From positions 1 through 64,000 of the forward strand of contig JALGSU010000014.1 of the NCBI GenBank assembly GCA_029821735.1: a stretch of 64,000 nucleotides of DNA, given 5' to 3'. Source of the DNA: Candidatus Zipacnadia bacterium (GTDB lineage: Bacteria > Armatimonadota > Zipacnadia > Zipacnadales > UBA5352). Shown here piece after piece: positions 54,859 to 64,000 of this stretch. A program made the position numbers and the translations under genes. The notes under the pieces are model-generated. The model was not told the DNA's origin, did no database searches, and was given only the letters and a program-made list of their open reading frames with translations. The stretch's first letter is position 1. Each line of letters begins with the position of its first letter.

Positions 54859-55020
54859 CGCAGTCTCCGCCTCCATCTCGCGCTTGGTGTAGTAGTGCTT
54901 CCGCCAGCGTTCCGTCAACACCTGCGGTGGAGGGTTCCGGACTCAAGGCGAGGAATGGATTCCCGTTCACGGCAGCACGCTCAGCAACCCGACCATCGAC
55001 GAGGTACGGGAGGATGCGCC

Positions 55021-56565
55021 ATGACGGCGAACATAGCGACGCTGGCTTTTCTCCTGGCCGCCGCGAGTGTATGCGCCCAGCCGGAAGCAGCGCCGATTTT
55101 CAGCGCTGACTTCGATCAGCCCGACGCTCTTGAGGCCTGGTCGGCGGGCGGCGAACTCGTCGAGCATGATGGTGGCCACGCGCTGGTCGTCGAACGGCCC
55201 GAGGGTGGCGAAGGCACCTCGCTCCTGCTTCGGTGCGACGTGCCCGCGGAGGAGATCGCGGGGAAGATGATCACAGTGCAGGGCTCCGTGCGGGCGGAGG
55301 GCGTGAGCGTCCCGCCGAACAGTTGGAATGGCGTCAAGGTCATGCTCATCCTCGAGTTGGACGAGGGCAGACAGCATCCGCAACTTGCTCTGGACGTGGG
55401 CACGTATGACTGGCGAACAGCGACGCGCGCCATCCGCATCCCACGAGGCGTGACCGGAGCGACGCTTGCCCTGGGACTGGAGAAGGTCACCGGGAGGGCC
55501 TGGTTCGACGATATCACGATCCGGGTCGGCAGGCTGTGGACCGACGGCAGGCGGTCGGAGACCATGGACCGCGGTCACGACCTGCCGCGTCTGCGCGGCG
55601 CCATGCACGGGCCGGACTTCGTCGAGGAGGACTTCCGCACGCTGGCCACCGAGTGGGGCGCCAACCACATGCGCTGGCAGATCAACTGGCGCCCGATGAG
55701 CGAAGCGCGGGAGTTGGCCCGAGACCTCGACGCGTACGATGAGTGGCTGGCGGGAGCGCTGGCGGAGTGCGATCAGGCGGTGGACCTGGCCGAGGAACTG
55801 GGTGTGCTGCTGCTGGTGGACCTGCACTGCGCCCCAGGCGGGCGGGCCAGCGGCAACGGCAACCGCATCTTCGCGGAGAAGCGCTACCAGGACAAGTTGC
55901 TGGAAGTCTGGGCCGAGATTGCCACACGCTACCGGGGGCGCAAAGCCGTCTGGGCCTACGAGATCGTCAACGAGCCGGTTGAGGGCCCGGTGGCAGAGGG
56001 CCTGATGGGCTGGCGCGACCTGGCGACTGCGTGCATCGAGGTGATCCGCGCCATCGAGCCGGGCAAGCCGGTGGTGGTCGAGCCCGGGCCAATGGGTGGT
56101 CCCGGCGGCTTCGACAGTCTCAAGCCCCTGGACCTGGACGGCATCATCTACAGTTGCCACATGTACATGCCCCACACGTTCACCCACCAGGGCGTGCACA
56201 GCAGCGAGGTCAGCTTTGTCTACCCGGGCGTGATCAACGGGGAGCAGTGGGACAAGGAGCGGTTGCGAGAGGCGCTGGCGCCCGCGCGTGACTACCAACT
56301 CGAGTTCAATGTGCCGATGTACATCGGCGAGTTCAGCGCCATCCGCTGGGCGCCGGACAACAGTGCCCAGCGCTACCTGAAGGACCTGATCGAGATCATG
56401 GAGGAGTATGAGTGGGACTGGGCGTACCACGCCTTCCGCGAGTGGTCTGGCTGGAGCGTCGAGCACACCACCGACCAGGCCAACACGGAGCCCAGCCCCA
56501 CGCCTACCGACCGCGAGTTGCTTCTGCGCTCGTGGTTCGAACTCAACGAGAGGCCCGAGTGGTAG
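55021..56565 (+). CDS. GH5-family glycosidase with N-terminal binding module
   Basis: The ATG at 55021 has GGGAGG upstream and a signal peptide (IATLAFLLAAASVCAQ), giving 514 residues. Residues about 25-175 are a CBM-like jelly roll (FSADFDQPDALEAWSAGGEL, GRAWFDDITIRVGRLWTDG). The rest is a GH5 (cellulase-clan) barrel: GANHMRWQINWRPM, LGVLLLVDLHCAPGG, WAYEIVNEPVEGP with the acid/base Glu in NEP, IIYSCHMYMPHTFTH, and VPMYIGEFSAIRW with the nucleophile Glu. Both catalytic residues and the conserved Asn and His are present, so it should be an active retaining beta-glycanase. The specific substrate (cellulose, mannan or other) is not readable. Confidence 0.88.
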   Translation: MTANIATLAFLLAAASVCAQPEAAPIFSADFDQPDALEAWSAGGELVEHDGGHALVVERPEGGEGTSLLLRCDVPAEEIAGKMITVQGSVRAEGVSVPPNSWNGVKVMLILELDEGRQHPQLALDVGTYDWRTATRAIRIPRGVTGATLALGLEKVTGRAWFDDITIRVGRLWTDGRRSETMDRGHDLPRLRGAMHGPDFVEEDFRTLATEWGANHMRWQINWRPMSEARELARDLDAYDEWLAGALAECDQAVDLAEELGVLLLVDLHCAPGGRASGNGNRIFAEKRYQDKLLEVWAEIATRYRGRKAVWAYEIVNEPVEGPVAEGLMGWRDLATACIEVIRAIEPGKPVVVEPGPMGGPGGFDSLKPLDLDGIIYSCHMYMPHTFTHQGVHSSEVSFVYPGVINGEQWDKERLREALAPARDYQLEFNVPMYIGEFSAIRWAPDNSAQRYLKDLIEIMEEYEWDWAYHAFREWSGWSVEHTTDQANTEPSPTPTDRELLLRSWFELNERPEW

Positions 56566-56596
56566 AGTGGCAGCGGCGGGGCCTGCGGGAACGAGA

Positions 56597-56622
56597 CGAG
56601 GCAGGCCGGATGGCCTGCCTCG
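56597..56622. terminator. terminator-like hairpin between convergent genes
   Basis: A perfect 11-bp stem, CGAGGCAGGCC and GGCCTGCCTCG, with a GGAT loop. It lies between the GH5 gene and the convergent gene ending at 56646. There is no clear T tract on either side, so termination may be weak or Rho-assisted. Confidence 0.6.
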
Positions 56623-56645
56623 ATCGGTTCTGCGGGTAGAGAGCG

Positions 56646-58921
56646 TCAGCGCACCTTGGGCAGCGTCATCTCGATGACGCCCTCGCCGCCGATGATGAGG
56701 ATCGGTTCGCCCCACGCGTGTTCGGGGTCGCCCCTGTCTCCCGTGTAGGCCATCACTCCATACTGCAGCCCCGCAACAAGGTTCTCAACCGTGAACTGCC
56801 CGTTCTCGTCGGTCTTCAGGTTCTCGACACGTGTGCGCAGTGGCGCCGGCAGGCCCGTTCCAGCGACTTTCGAGTGGGCCGCCGCAGTGGCGCCGCCGAC
56901 CGGCTGCCCGTCGGCGTCGAGCACGGTGGCGACGATCGTCACCGGCTCGGCCAACTCGATGACCAGCGCCAGCGGCACCTCGGGGTCGATCGGCTCGGCG
57001 TATGCGGCGCTGCCGTCGGGCAATGCCACGAGCACCGTCGTGTCGGCGCGCACGGACAGGCCCGCAAGCTCGAAGTGGCCCTCCGCGTCCGTGGTGGTCT
57101 GCAGGTCTTCCGTGCGACCGGCGAACACGAGTGCGCCCTCGACGGGGTTGCCGTCAGCGTCGACGACCATGCCACTGACCGAGAAGCCCTCGGGGGCGAT
57201 GACGAAGGGCTCAAGGGTGCGCGTCTCGCCGGGCGAGAGCCTGACCGCGTCCCGGGCCTCATCCGGCTCCGAGAGCGTGTTGTTCGCCAACTGGTAGTCG
57301 AGTCTGAAGGTGAGTGGCACGTCTGCGGGCAGCGGCCCAATGCGCGCGCAGCCATCGGCGTCGGTCGAGGTGGTCATGGGCGTCTGCATGCTCCAGCCCT
57401 GATCGTCCACCCGCGTGTAGACGAGGATGTCGGGGAGCGGATTGCCCTCGCGGTCCTCGACCGAGGTCTCTATCCATGCGCCCTGCTGCAGCGTGATGGT
57501 AGCCTCGCGGTCGGTCTCGCCGTTGACGATGGCGAGGCCGGCGAGGTCGCGGTCCACGTCCTGCACCAGCGCGGCTGCCATTGGCTTCTGCTCTAGACGA
57601 TGGGCGCGGCGGCCGTACGTCAACTCGATTTGCCCATCCGCGTCGGTGACCCGGTCGACGTCACCGGGATCCCCACCGTAGCGGCTCGCGGCGTCCCAGT
57701 GTACCGGGACTCCAGCCGCCGAGGTGCCGTCGGGATTGAAAACCGTGAGCGTGATGATCGGCTTGCGGAACAGGCGGAAGTCGAGGGTCTGGTCAACGCC
57801 CTCCTCGATCTCCACCCAGAGGTTCTCCGGCTCCGCGTGCCGCGCCTCCGAGGGTGAGCCCTGCCAGTAGATGTAGTTGCGCCCCGGCGGCAGACGCAGT
57901 TCGTAGCGTCCGTCGGCGTCCATCTTCGTGGCCTGGCACCAAGCTGACGACTTCGGGTGCGCGGGACCGTACGCGGCGACGGCCGCCTCGGGCACGGGCT
58001 CGCCCGTGTCCGCCCAGGTCACGACGCCTCGGAGCATGACCCCCTCGATCAACTCGAAGTCGATGTTCTCCGCGCTTTCCCCCGCCGCGACCTGGAGGGC
58101 TTCGTGGGCGACGGCAGTATAGCCCTCGGGTGGCGTGAGGGCGACGTTGAAGGTGCCTGCCGAGACGCCATGAATCTCGTAGCGACCATCGGCGCCGGTT
58201 GTGGCATGACCACCGCCCCCGCCCCCGCGGCTTCGATCGACCTCATGATTGGCCTGCGCGCCGACGTCTACGTCAGCGACTGGTTCGCCGTCGCAGGTGA
58301 CGCGTCCGGAGATGCGGGCCTCGGGCGACATGACGATCCGCACCTCATCGCCCGTGACCGGCCAGTCTGCGGAGTAGGTGTCATGGTAGTTCGCCAGACC
58401 GGCTCGCTCAGCTGAAAGGGATATCTGGCGACCCATGGGGAGGGCGCCGATTGAGAAGCGGCCCTGATCGTCGGTCAACGCGGCGGGAGCGCCGTCCCAA
58501 TCGCCGAAGTATGCGGCACTGCCGTAGGCGCGACCGGGTTCTACCAGCGACCTGACGACAACGTCCACGCCTGCGAGTGGCACGCCAGCGGGGTCGGCGA
58601 CTGTTCCCGAGATCGCACCCATTTCGCGGCTGAGCGTGATTTCCATCGGGCCGTCGGCGGGTCTTGCGTACGCCAGAGCGTAGCCCTCGGCTTGCTCGTG
58701 AAGACGATCTCGAAGCTGCCATCGGGGGCAGTCTTCACACTCAGCCATTTGCGTCCATCAGTTCCACGGTAGTTCCACCATACGTCCGCCTTAGCGACGG
58801 GCTCGCCGCCAGGGCCGATGACACGACCAGTTACGGTCATCTCCTCCTGCGACCAGACACTCGTTGCGCTCAGGACCATGCCCAATACGACCATCCACAT
58901 CCAGGTCCGCCCCGTCATCAT
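56646..58921 (-). pseudogene. secreted protein of carboxypeptidase-regulatory-like repeats, one frameshift
   Basis: Two minus-strand ORFs (58541-58921 and 56646-58748) form one gene of about 757 codons. The first has a signal peptide (MVVLGMVLSATSVWSQ) and the first repeat (MTVTGRVIGPGGEPVAKADV) up to GSFEIVFTSK. The frame then shifts near 58690-58700 and continues AEGYALAYARPADGPMEITL. At least six CarboxypepD_reg/SdrD-B-like Ig domains follow, each with SG-V-D--G-P--G--V and D--GRF/Y--- patterns (AISGTVADPAGVPLAGVDVV, ISGRVTCDGEPVADVDVG, VSGMVVDADGNPVEGALVF). There is no enzyme domain; probably an extracellular stalk or adhesion protein. The start at 58921 has GGGGAGG 5 nt upstream. The break may be real or a sequencing error. 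Confidence 0.75.
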
Positions 58922-58938
58922 ACGCGCCTCCCCAAAGG

Positions 58939-59119
58939 TTACCCGACCAAGTGCGCTCGAACTGATACCAGTACCTTCTCTATCTCATCGACAATTTCCT
59001 CGCGATTTCGTGCGGGACTTCACCGTCGGCATGAAGCTCCCGGCTGGCGGCAGGTCATACCAGCGGTCCGCCAGCGGGTCACCCTCTCGTCGCATCCAGT
59101 CGAAGACGCGCTTCCGCGG
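58939..59119 (-). pseudogene. possible C-terminal gene remnant
   Basis: A minus-strand frame reads PRKRVFDWMRREGDPLADRW YDLPPAG, then after a further frameshift EEIVDEIEKVLVSVRAHLVG and a stop at 58939. The composition looks like real coding sequence, and the first part recalls the tail of sulfatases. An in-frame TAG at 59120 cuts it off upstream. It would lie on the same strand, 17 bp before the repeat-protein start. Identification is weak. Confidence 0.25.
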
Positions 59120-59300
59120 CTACGCCATACCGAGAAATGCGAGCGTCCCCGTCCCCACTATCCCCGGTCGCCGCCAGCTTCCTCAATTCCCTTGAGGAAA
59201 CCGCCACATTGTTGCCCTGATATTGTGGTAATCTGCACCTGCAGGCGTGGTGGGAATGTCGGTGAGACTGAGCAGGGCGACGATTGCGCAATTGACCACA

Positions 59301-59340
59301 CAGGCCCACGCGGAAGGTGAGCTACCTTCGCGCGGGCCTG
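59301..59340 (+). terminator. long hairpin with T-rich tail upstream of the HAF-repeat gene
   Basis: CAGGCCC (59301-59307) pairs with GGGCCTG (59334-59340), and inside it CGCGGAAGGT with ACCTTCGCG (one bulge) around a 5-nt GAGCT loop. The tail is CGCTTGTTCTGTCTT. It could be a terminator for upstream plus-strand transcription or an attenuator in the leader of the gene at 59414. The rest of 59120-59413 shows nothing recognisable. Confidence 0.5.
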
Positions 59341-59413
59341 CGCTTGTTCTGTCTTAGCCGTCGCGAGCGACAGGGAGTGCAGCGCCCACGGGCGGGGACA
59401 TGGAGGAGGAACT

Positions 59414-62383
59414 ATGAAGAGGTCAACGGTGTGGCATTGGGCAGCACTTGGACTGATCGCAGCCATGGTGTCCATCGGGACACCGGCCGATGCAGCATAC
59501 ACCAAGCTCTACCGGTTCACGAACAACACGGCAACGGAAAAGGGCGGGGTCCGGGCGGTCAACAACAGTCTCGAAATCATCATGAGCCATTACGTGAACC
59601 GATGGGACTGGGACCATGCGCCGTATCCGACGGTAGGCAACATACTGCTTTCGGGGCTCTACTGCACGAAGCTGAAGTGGTTTGGCACGCCGGTGCCGGT
59701 CGGGAAGACTGTCGAGGTCGGCTGGACCACGGCTGACAACAGCTGTCGCCTGTGCGACCTGCGCTGGGTGACGGTCGCCAACAACGTTGCCGGATCGGTT
59801 GTGGATGCCGAGCAGTATGGCGGCATACCCGGTGGCGGGCAGGTGGTCTATGACCCGGTCGCCGGCGGCTATATCTGGACGATAACCAATGACACCGGGG
59901 TGCCCATCAACCTGTCGAACACCGAGTTGACGGTCCTGGAGCAAGCCCCCGCGAGCCTGGAGCAACTGGCCCGGTCGCTGTGGCCGGTCACGGAGACAAT
60001 GCAGACCATGCAGGTGGAGTTGCCACACCCCGACCTGGTCGCGATGCGTATCGAGACGATCATCAGCGAACAGATCACACCGCTGCGGGCCGCGGTGCCT
60101 CAGGCCCAGTTGGCCGGTTACCTCAAGCAGGAGGACTCCGACCAACTGCTGGCCGCGCTGGCAGGTGTGGAGACGGCGCTGGAGGCAGGCGCGTCCGTCT
60201 ATGACCCTCTCAACCCCGTTTCAGCTTTGGCTGAATGGCAGGATGCCATCGGGTCCCTGAACGACTTCAAGGCACTGGTCGTCGAGTTCAGCGAGAGGGA
60301 GCCCGAGACCGCGGCCGACTACAAGCTGGATACACTCGCGTTGGCCCCCGGGATCATCGCCGATGACAATCGGATGAAGATCAACGATTCGGGCCAAGTG
60401 GCAGCAACTCTCGGGGACTGCTACGCGGTCGTGTGGGACCCCGCACATGGTTTGGTGGAACTGCCGAGATTCTTCGGCTATTCGACATATGCCTTTGACA
60501 TTAACGAGCTGGGGCAGGTGGTCGGCGGGTGGATCGATCTGGACTTCGACGGCCTCGACCGGGCCTGCGTGTGGGATCCCGATGGAGCGGGTGGATACAC
60601 CTATCGCAGGATTGCCCCCCTTAGCGCTCTGGACAGTTGGCGGGCGTGGGCGATCAATGACTTGGGCCAGGCCGTAGGCGAGGGATATGCTCTTAACCGC
60701 ATGCCCTACTACTACCCGGAGTGGTCTGGGGGCTTGGTGTGGGATCTGAACGACCCCAACGCCACCAAGCGGCTGGACGGGTTCACACCCCGTGACATCA
60801 ACAATCTGAAGCAGGTGGTTGCTGCCGGGATGATGTATAGCTCTGAGCCCGAGCCCTATCTTGTGCAGCCCGATGGCGCCCTCGTCAACATCCGCCCCAG
60901 CGGGACGTCGGGGGTCATCGACCCCCAGGCGATCAGTAACACGGGCTGGATCGCGGGGCATGGTGAGGGGCACGCGTACGCATGGGAACCCAGCGGCATT
61001 TCCCACCATCTCTGCACCCATACCTCGACATGGAAGTATGCTCAGGCGCAGGGGATCAACGATGCCGGGCAGGTGGCTGGGAGCGAGGCCTTTGACGTCT
61101 TGGGCAGATGGCATGCAACGGTATGGGACGTGCCCGATGGGAGCCACATTGATCTGCACCAGTCGGGCTGGAATCGCAGCGGGGCCCAGGACATCAACAA
61201 CAGCGGCGTCATCGCGGGGCATTACGTTATCTCCGGCGAGCAGGGGGAGGAGTATCACCTGTTCCGAGCTGCGCCGATCCGTCTGCCCGAGGCGTTGGCG
61301 CAGGAGTGGCTGAGTGCTTCAGATGCAGTCATCGCGGAGATCCAGGCTCTGCCCGGTCCGGCGGGGACGGCGGGCTCGGACCTGCCGCCGCCCCTGGTGC
61401 CACCGCCACCGCCGCCGCCTGCCGATCCAGAGGACCCGCCCTACGAGTACGTCGTGTGGGACGAGATGCAGGAGCAGCCCACACCCACGCTGCCGCCGGA
61501 CAGCTACACGGCCTTCGTGGTGCCGGACCATGATGAGTACCCGGATGAGACCTTGATGTTGCGGGTGATATACCCCGTGGTAACGATCCCACCCATCATA
61601 ACCATGCAGGATTCCCTGACGGCAGATGTCATCGATTCGGTGGAGTTATTCACGGCTGATGATCCCATCAATCCGCCGGTTGATGACCTGATTCCGCCGG
61701 CCATTGTGGCGGCGACGGCCACGCCTGCTTCCCTGTGGCCGCCCAACCACAAGATGGTCAAGGTCACTTTCGACGTCACGGTAGAGGACAATACTGGCGC
61801 TGTGACCTGGTATATCGACCCCGCCGGCATCAGCAGCAACCAGCCGGAGGACGGACGCGGGAAGGGAGACAGGTCGCCAGACTGGCTCCTGGTGCCGGAC
61901 GTAGATCCGCAATCGGTCTGGCTGCGCGCGGAACGGTCCGGCAAGAAGCATGACCCGGACCGCGTCTACACGGTGCTTCTCCGGGCTATAGACGGCGCGG
62001 GGCTCGTCTCGGCGCGCCCTGACCCGAATGACACGGAGGACCCGGCAGTGGTCACGGTGCGTGTGCCTCATGACCAAGGCACCGCAACCACGGCCATCAC
62101 TTCACTGGCGGCGGTGCCCACGGGCGGTCAGACCGCGGAGATCGTCTTCGGCCTGTCGTGCGGCGGGCAGGTGGAGGTGGAGGTGCTCAACATCGCCGGT
62201 CGGCGAATCAAGACGGTGGTGAGCGACCGCGAGTGTGACGCGGGGCTGACCAGCCTGGTGTGGAACTGCCGCAGCGATCGAGGTCTGGCGGTTCCCGGGG
62301 GCATGTATCTGGTCCGCGTGACAGCGCTAACCGAGGACGGCGGACAGGCCAGCAGACTTTGCCCGCTGAGCCTGGCGAGGTAG
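59414..62383 (+). CDS. secreted HAF-repeat propeller protein with FlgD-like C-terminal domain
   Basis: A 989-residue protein with a signal peptide ending at ADAAY and GGAGGAGG upstream. Residues about 30-180 are a beta domain. Residues about 310-640 carry at least six HAF-type repeats, each with IN(D/E/N)xGQVVG followed by a W-D strand (INDSGQVAATLG, INELGQVVGGW, INDLGQAVGEG, INDAGQVAGSE, INNSGVIAGHY), a propeller. A Pro-rich linker (PPPLVPPPPPPPADPED) and Ig-like domains (TPASLWPPNHKMVKVTFDV) follow. The last 95 residues are FlgD/T9SS-like (VEVEVLNIAGRRIKTVVSDR, GGMYLVRVTAL). This suggests surface anchoring or a secretion signal. A likely cell-surface or extracellular protein; no enzyme motif. 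Confidence 0.78.
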   Translation: MKRSTVWHWAALGLIAAMVSIGTPADAAYTKLYRFTNNTATEKGGVRAVNNSLEIIMSHYVNRWDWDHAPYPTVGNILLSGLYCTKLKWFGTPVPVGKTVEVGWTTADNSCRLCDLRWVTVANNVAGSVVDAEQYGGIPGGGQVVYDPVAGGYIWTITNDTGVPINLSNTELTVLEQAPASLEQLARSLWPVTETMQTMQVELPHPDLVAMRIETIISEQITPLRAAVPQAQLAGYLKQEDSDQLLAALAGVETALEAGASVYDPLNPVSALAEWQDAIGSLNDFKALVVEFSEREPETAADYKLDTLALAPGIIADDNRMKINDSGQVAATLGDCYAVVWDPAHGLVELPRFFGYSTYAFDINELGQVVGGWIDLDFDGLDRACVWDPDGAGGYTYRRIAPLSALDSWRAWAINDLGQAVGEGYALNRMPYYYPEWSGGLVWDLNDPNATKRLDGFTPRDINNLKQVVAAGMMYSSEPEPYLVQPDGALVNIRPSGTSGVIDPQAISNTGWIAGHGEGHAYAWEPSGISHHLCTHTSTWKYAQAQGINDAGQVAGSEAFDVLGRWHATVWDVPDGSHIDLHQSGWNRSGAQDINNSGVIAGHYVISGEQGEEYHLFRAAPIRLPEALAQEWLSASDAVIAEIQALPGPAGTAGSDLPPPLVPPPPPPPADPEDPPYEYVVWDEMQEQPTPTLPPDSYTAFVVPDHDEYPDETLMLRVIYPVVTIPPIITMQDSLTADVIDSVELFTADDPINPPVDDLIPPAIVAATATPASLWPPNHKMVKVTFDVTVEDNTGAVTWYIDPAGISSNQPEDGRGKGDRSPDWLLVPDVDPQSVWLRAERSGKKHDPDRVYTVLLRAIDGAGLVSARPDPNDTEDPAVVTVRVPHDQGTATTAITSLAAVPTGGQTAEIVFGLSCGGQVEVEVLNIAGRRIKTVVSDRECDAGLTSLVWNCRSDRGLAVPGGMYLVRVTALTEDGGQASRLCPLSLAR

Positions 62384-62451
62384 CATAGATCGCGAGCGGG
62401 GGTGCAGCGTCGGGAGGGTGCACGCCGAGACGCCTGACAGGGGAGGACGCT

Positions 62452-64000
62452 ATGGATCATGAGGGCCCGCGTTTCGTGTTCTGGGTGGCTCTGGCTATCG
62501 CTGCCGCACTCGTGGTTGCGGCGCACGGGCGCGTCGAGGCACAGACGGTTCGGATCAGCGCCCTCGTGGCCGATGTGCAGCATCGGATCGGCCCCGAGGG
62601 CGCTTCGGTGAAGAGCCGGGTGGGGGTGCAGTTGCCGGTGGGGAGCAGGATACGTACCGGGCCCCGCTCCAAGTGCCAGATCACCTTCCCCAACGGCAGC
62701 ATCATCCGGATGGGTGAGCGCACTGACCTCGTCATCCAGAAGGCGACAAACGTTCAGCTGACCACGGGCCAGCTCTACGCCCGGATCATCAGCGGCTCTG
62801 CGGCCACGGTGACCGGCGAGCAGGCAACTGCCGCCGTCAAGGGCACCACTTTGCAGTTTGAGGTAGCCGATGACGGGACGACGGTGCTCACCGTGGCGGA
62901 GGGCGAAGTGTCGTTCTTCAATGATCTGGGCACCGTGACGGTGGCGGCCGCCCAGCAGAGCACGGCTCGGCCCGGTGAGGCCCCGACGCGCCCGATCGTC
63001 GTCGACCCGTCGAGTCTGATGGCGTGGGAGGCCAGCCTTCGGACGCTGATGATCGAGCTGGAACACCCACCTCAGGTCGGCACAGACCCCGATCAGCTTG
63101 ACCAGGAACTCAAGCGCAAACAGGAGGACGCGCGGCAGCGCCCCGATGATGCTGCGGCGCATGCTGACCTGGCTCGGGTTCTGCTGGACCTGGGACGCAC
63201 CGACGAGGCACAAGCCGCGGCCGAACGCGCAGTTGAGCTTGCGCCAGGAGATGCGGCGTACCAGGGACTGCTCGGGTACGCGCTCCTGCAGGCCGGACGT
63301 CTGTCCGAAGCAGGCGCGCAGTTCTCGCAGGCTACCACAGCGGAGCCAGGCAACGCCCGCTGGCAGCTCGGCGTGGGGCTGCTCGCACTTGTTGAGGGCG
63401 AGACCGAGCAGGCCATGACCAACCTGCAGCAGGCGGCCCAACTGGCGCCGGATGACCCGCTGCCGCGAGCTTACCTGGCGGCGGCTCACCTGCGAGCGGG
63501 CGATCTGGCCGAGGCCGATGCGGCGGGCTCTGAGGCCGTGGCTCTGCAGCCCGACCTGGCTGTGGCCAACGCTTATCTCGCGTACGTGCGCCTCGTGCAG
63601 GGGAACGTTGACGAGGCGGTCAGGTTGGCGACCGTGGCAGTGACCGCGGTCCCCCGATCGGCGCTGGCTCATGAGGCGCTCGGAACGGCCCACTTCTTCG
63701 CCGGCGACCTCCTGCACGCTCGCGATGAGCTGGACCAGACCCTCGCGCTGAACCCAATCTCGGCGAGCGCGCATTTGACACTCGCGAAACTCATGGCCGC
63801 CGAGCAGGATATCGAGGGGGCGCTGGCGGAGGCCCGTCTGGCGGTCGCACTCAATCCCCGCAGCGCGCCCGCCCGCAGCACCTTCGGACTACTCTTGCTG
63901 CTCAACAATGACCCCGGGGCGGCTGGCGAGCAGTTCGAGCAGGCCCTGGCTGTGGATCCCGACCTTGCCGAAGCCCGCACCGGTTGGGGAAAGGCCCTGA
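62452..64000 (+). CDS. FecR-domain and TPR-repeat protein, cut by the window end
   Basis: This gene is missing from the ORF track because it has no stop before the window end. The ATG at 62452 follows GGGGAGG. A signal peptide (FVFWVALAIAAALVVAAHG) precedes a FecR-like domain at about 35-190 (ISALVADVQHRIGPEGASVK, RIRTGPRSKCQITFPNGSII, VKGTTLQFEVADDGTTVLTV). From about residue 225 there is a run of tetratricopeptide repeats (ADLARVLLDLGRTDEAQAAA, LLGYALLQAGRLSEAGAQF, AYLAAAHLRAGDLAEADAAG, LGTAHFFAGDLLHARDELDQ) that is still going at the edge. FecR domains outside TonB systems are periplasmic or surface modules. With the TPRs it probably acts in an envelope complex. It follows the HAF protein by 68 bp, likely the same operon. 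Confidence 0.8.
   Translation, partial: MDHEGPRFVFWVALAIAAALVVAAHGRVEAQTVRISALVADVQHRIGPEGASVKSRVGVQLPVGSRIRTGPRSKCQITFPNGSIIRMGERTDLVIQKATNVQLTTGQLYARIISGSAATVTGEQATAAVKGTTLQFEVADDGTTVLTVAEGEVSFFNDLGTVTVAAAQQSTARPGEAPTRPIVVDPSSLMAWEASLRTLMIELEHPPQVGTDPDQLDQELKRKQEDARQRPDDAAAHADLARVLLDLGRTDEAQAAAERAVELAPGDAAYQGLLGYALLQAGRLSEAGAQFSQATTAEPGNARWQLGVGLLALVEGETEQAMTNLQQAAQLAPDDPLPRAYLAAAHLRAGDLAEADAAGSEAVALQPDLAVANAYLAYVRLVQGNVDEAVRLATVAVTAVPRSALAHEALGTAHFFAGDLLHARDELDQTLALNPISASAHLTLAKLMAAEQDIEGALAEARLAVALNPRSAPARSTFGLLLLLNNDPGAAGEQFEQALAVDPDLAEARTGWGKAL

Noticed and set aside
54967-56715. 582-aa minus-strand ORF
   Set aside because: Antisense shadow of the GH5 gene, whose catalytic motifs are clear.
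62128-63774. 548-aa minus-strand ORF
   Set aside because: Antisense to the FecR-TPR gene, which is open to the window edge but absent from the ORF track.

Overview
The window is high-GC bacterial DNA, densely coded on both strands, with strong GGAGG-type Shine-Dalgarno sites. No rRNA, tRNA, plasmid or phage functions were seen. Gene content is dominated by large secreted proteins of carbohydrate metabolism: heparinase II/III-type lyases, two DUF4838 proteins, a DUF4091/GH123-like protein, a GH5 enzyme and several unclassified TIM-barrel proteins. There is also a DUF1549/DUF1553-DUF1501-PPC operon and a DUF6785-type membrane protein. This mix suggests an environmental, polysaccharide-using bacterium of the Armatimonadota, Planctomycetota/PVC or Hydrogenedentota kind. 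The lineage is an inference from family content; no marker gene is present.

Layout. 0.2-2.7 kb: a truncated ABC substrate-binding gene diverges from a permease fused to a SpoIIE-type phosphatase; both have good sigma70-like promoters. 2.9-6.7 kb: a small secreted protein, a LamG lipoprotein and a DUF4838 protein, separated by bidirectional terminators. 6.8-17.0 kb: a four-gene minus-strand operon (1130-aa multidomain protein, heparinase-like lyase, two TIM-barrel proteins). 17.2-32.7 kb: a second lyase, a lyase gene broken by two frameshifts, then a plus-strand operon (giant lyase-like protein, DUF4838, Kelch propeller, beta-propeller hydrolase-like protein). 32.9-44.9 kb: thioredoxin lipoprotein, two paralogous membrane proteins, DUF1549/1553, DUF1501, PPC protein, two secreted proteins and a DUF6785-like membrane protein. 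44.9-45.9 kb: a dense noncoding array of hairpins. 46.2-48.5 kb: TPR membrane protein and two small exported proteins. 49-56.6 kb: three large secreted glycosidase-type proteins. 56.6-64 kb: a frameshifted carboxypeptidase-regulatory-repeat protein, a HAF-repeat protein with a FlgD-like C-terminus, and a FecR-TPR protein cut by the window end.

Functionally, the enzymes look like an exported toolkit for acidic, possibly sulfated or acetylated polysaccharides. The lyases would cleave uronic-acid backbones, the glycosidase-like proteins would trim products, and attached binding modules would hold substrate. No SusC/SusD pair, sugar transporter or local regulator is visible, so uptake and control must lie elsewhere. 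The most unusual items are the permease-SpoIIE fusion (888-2741) and the hairpin array (44.9-45.9 kb).
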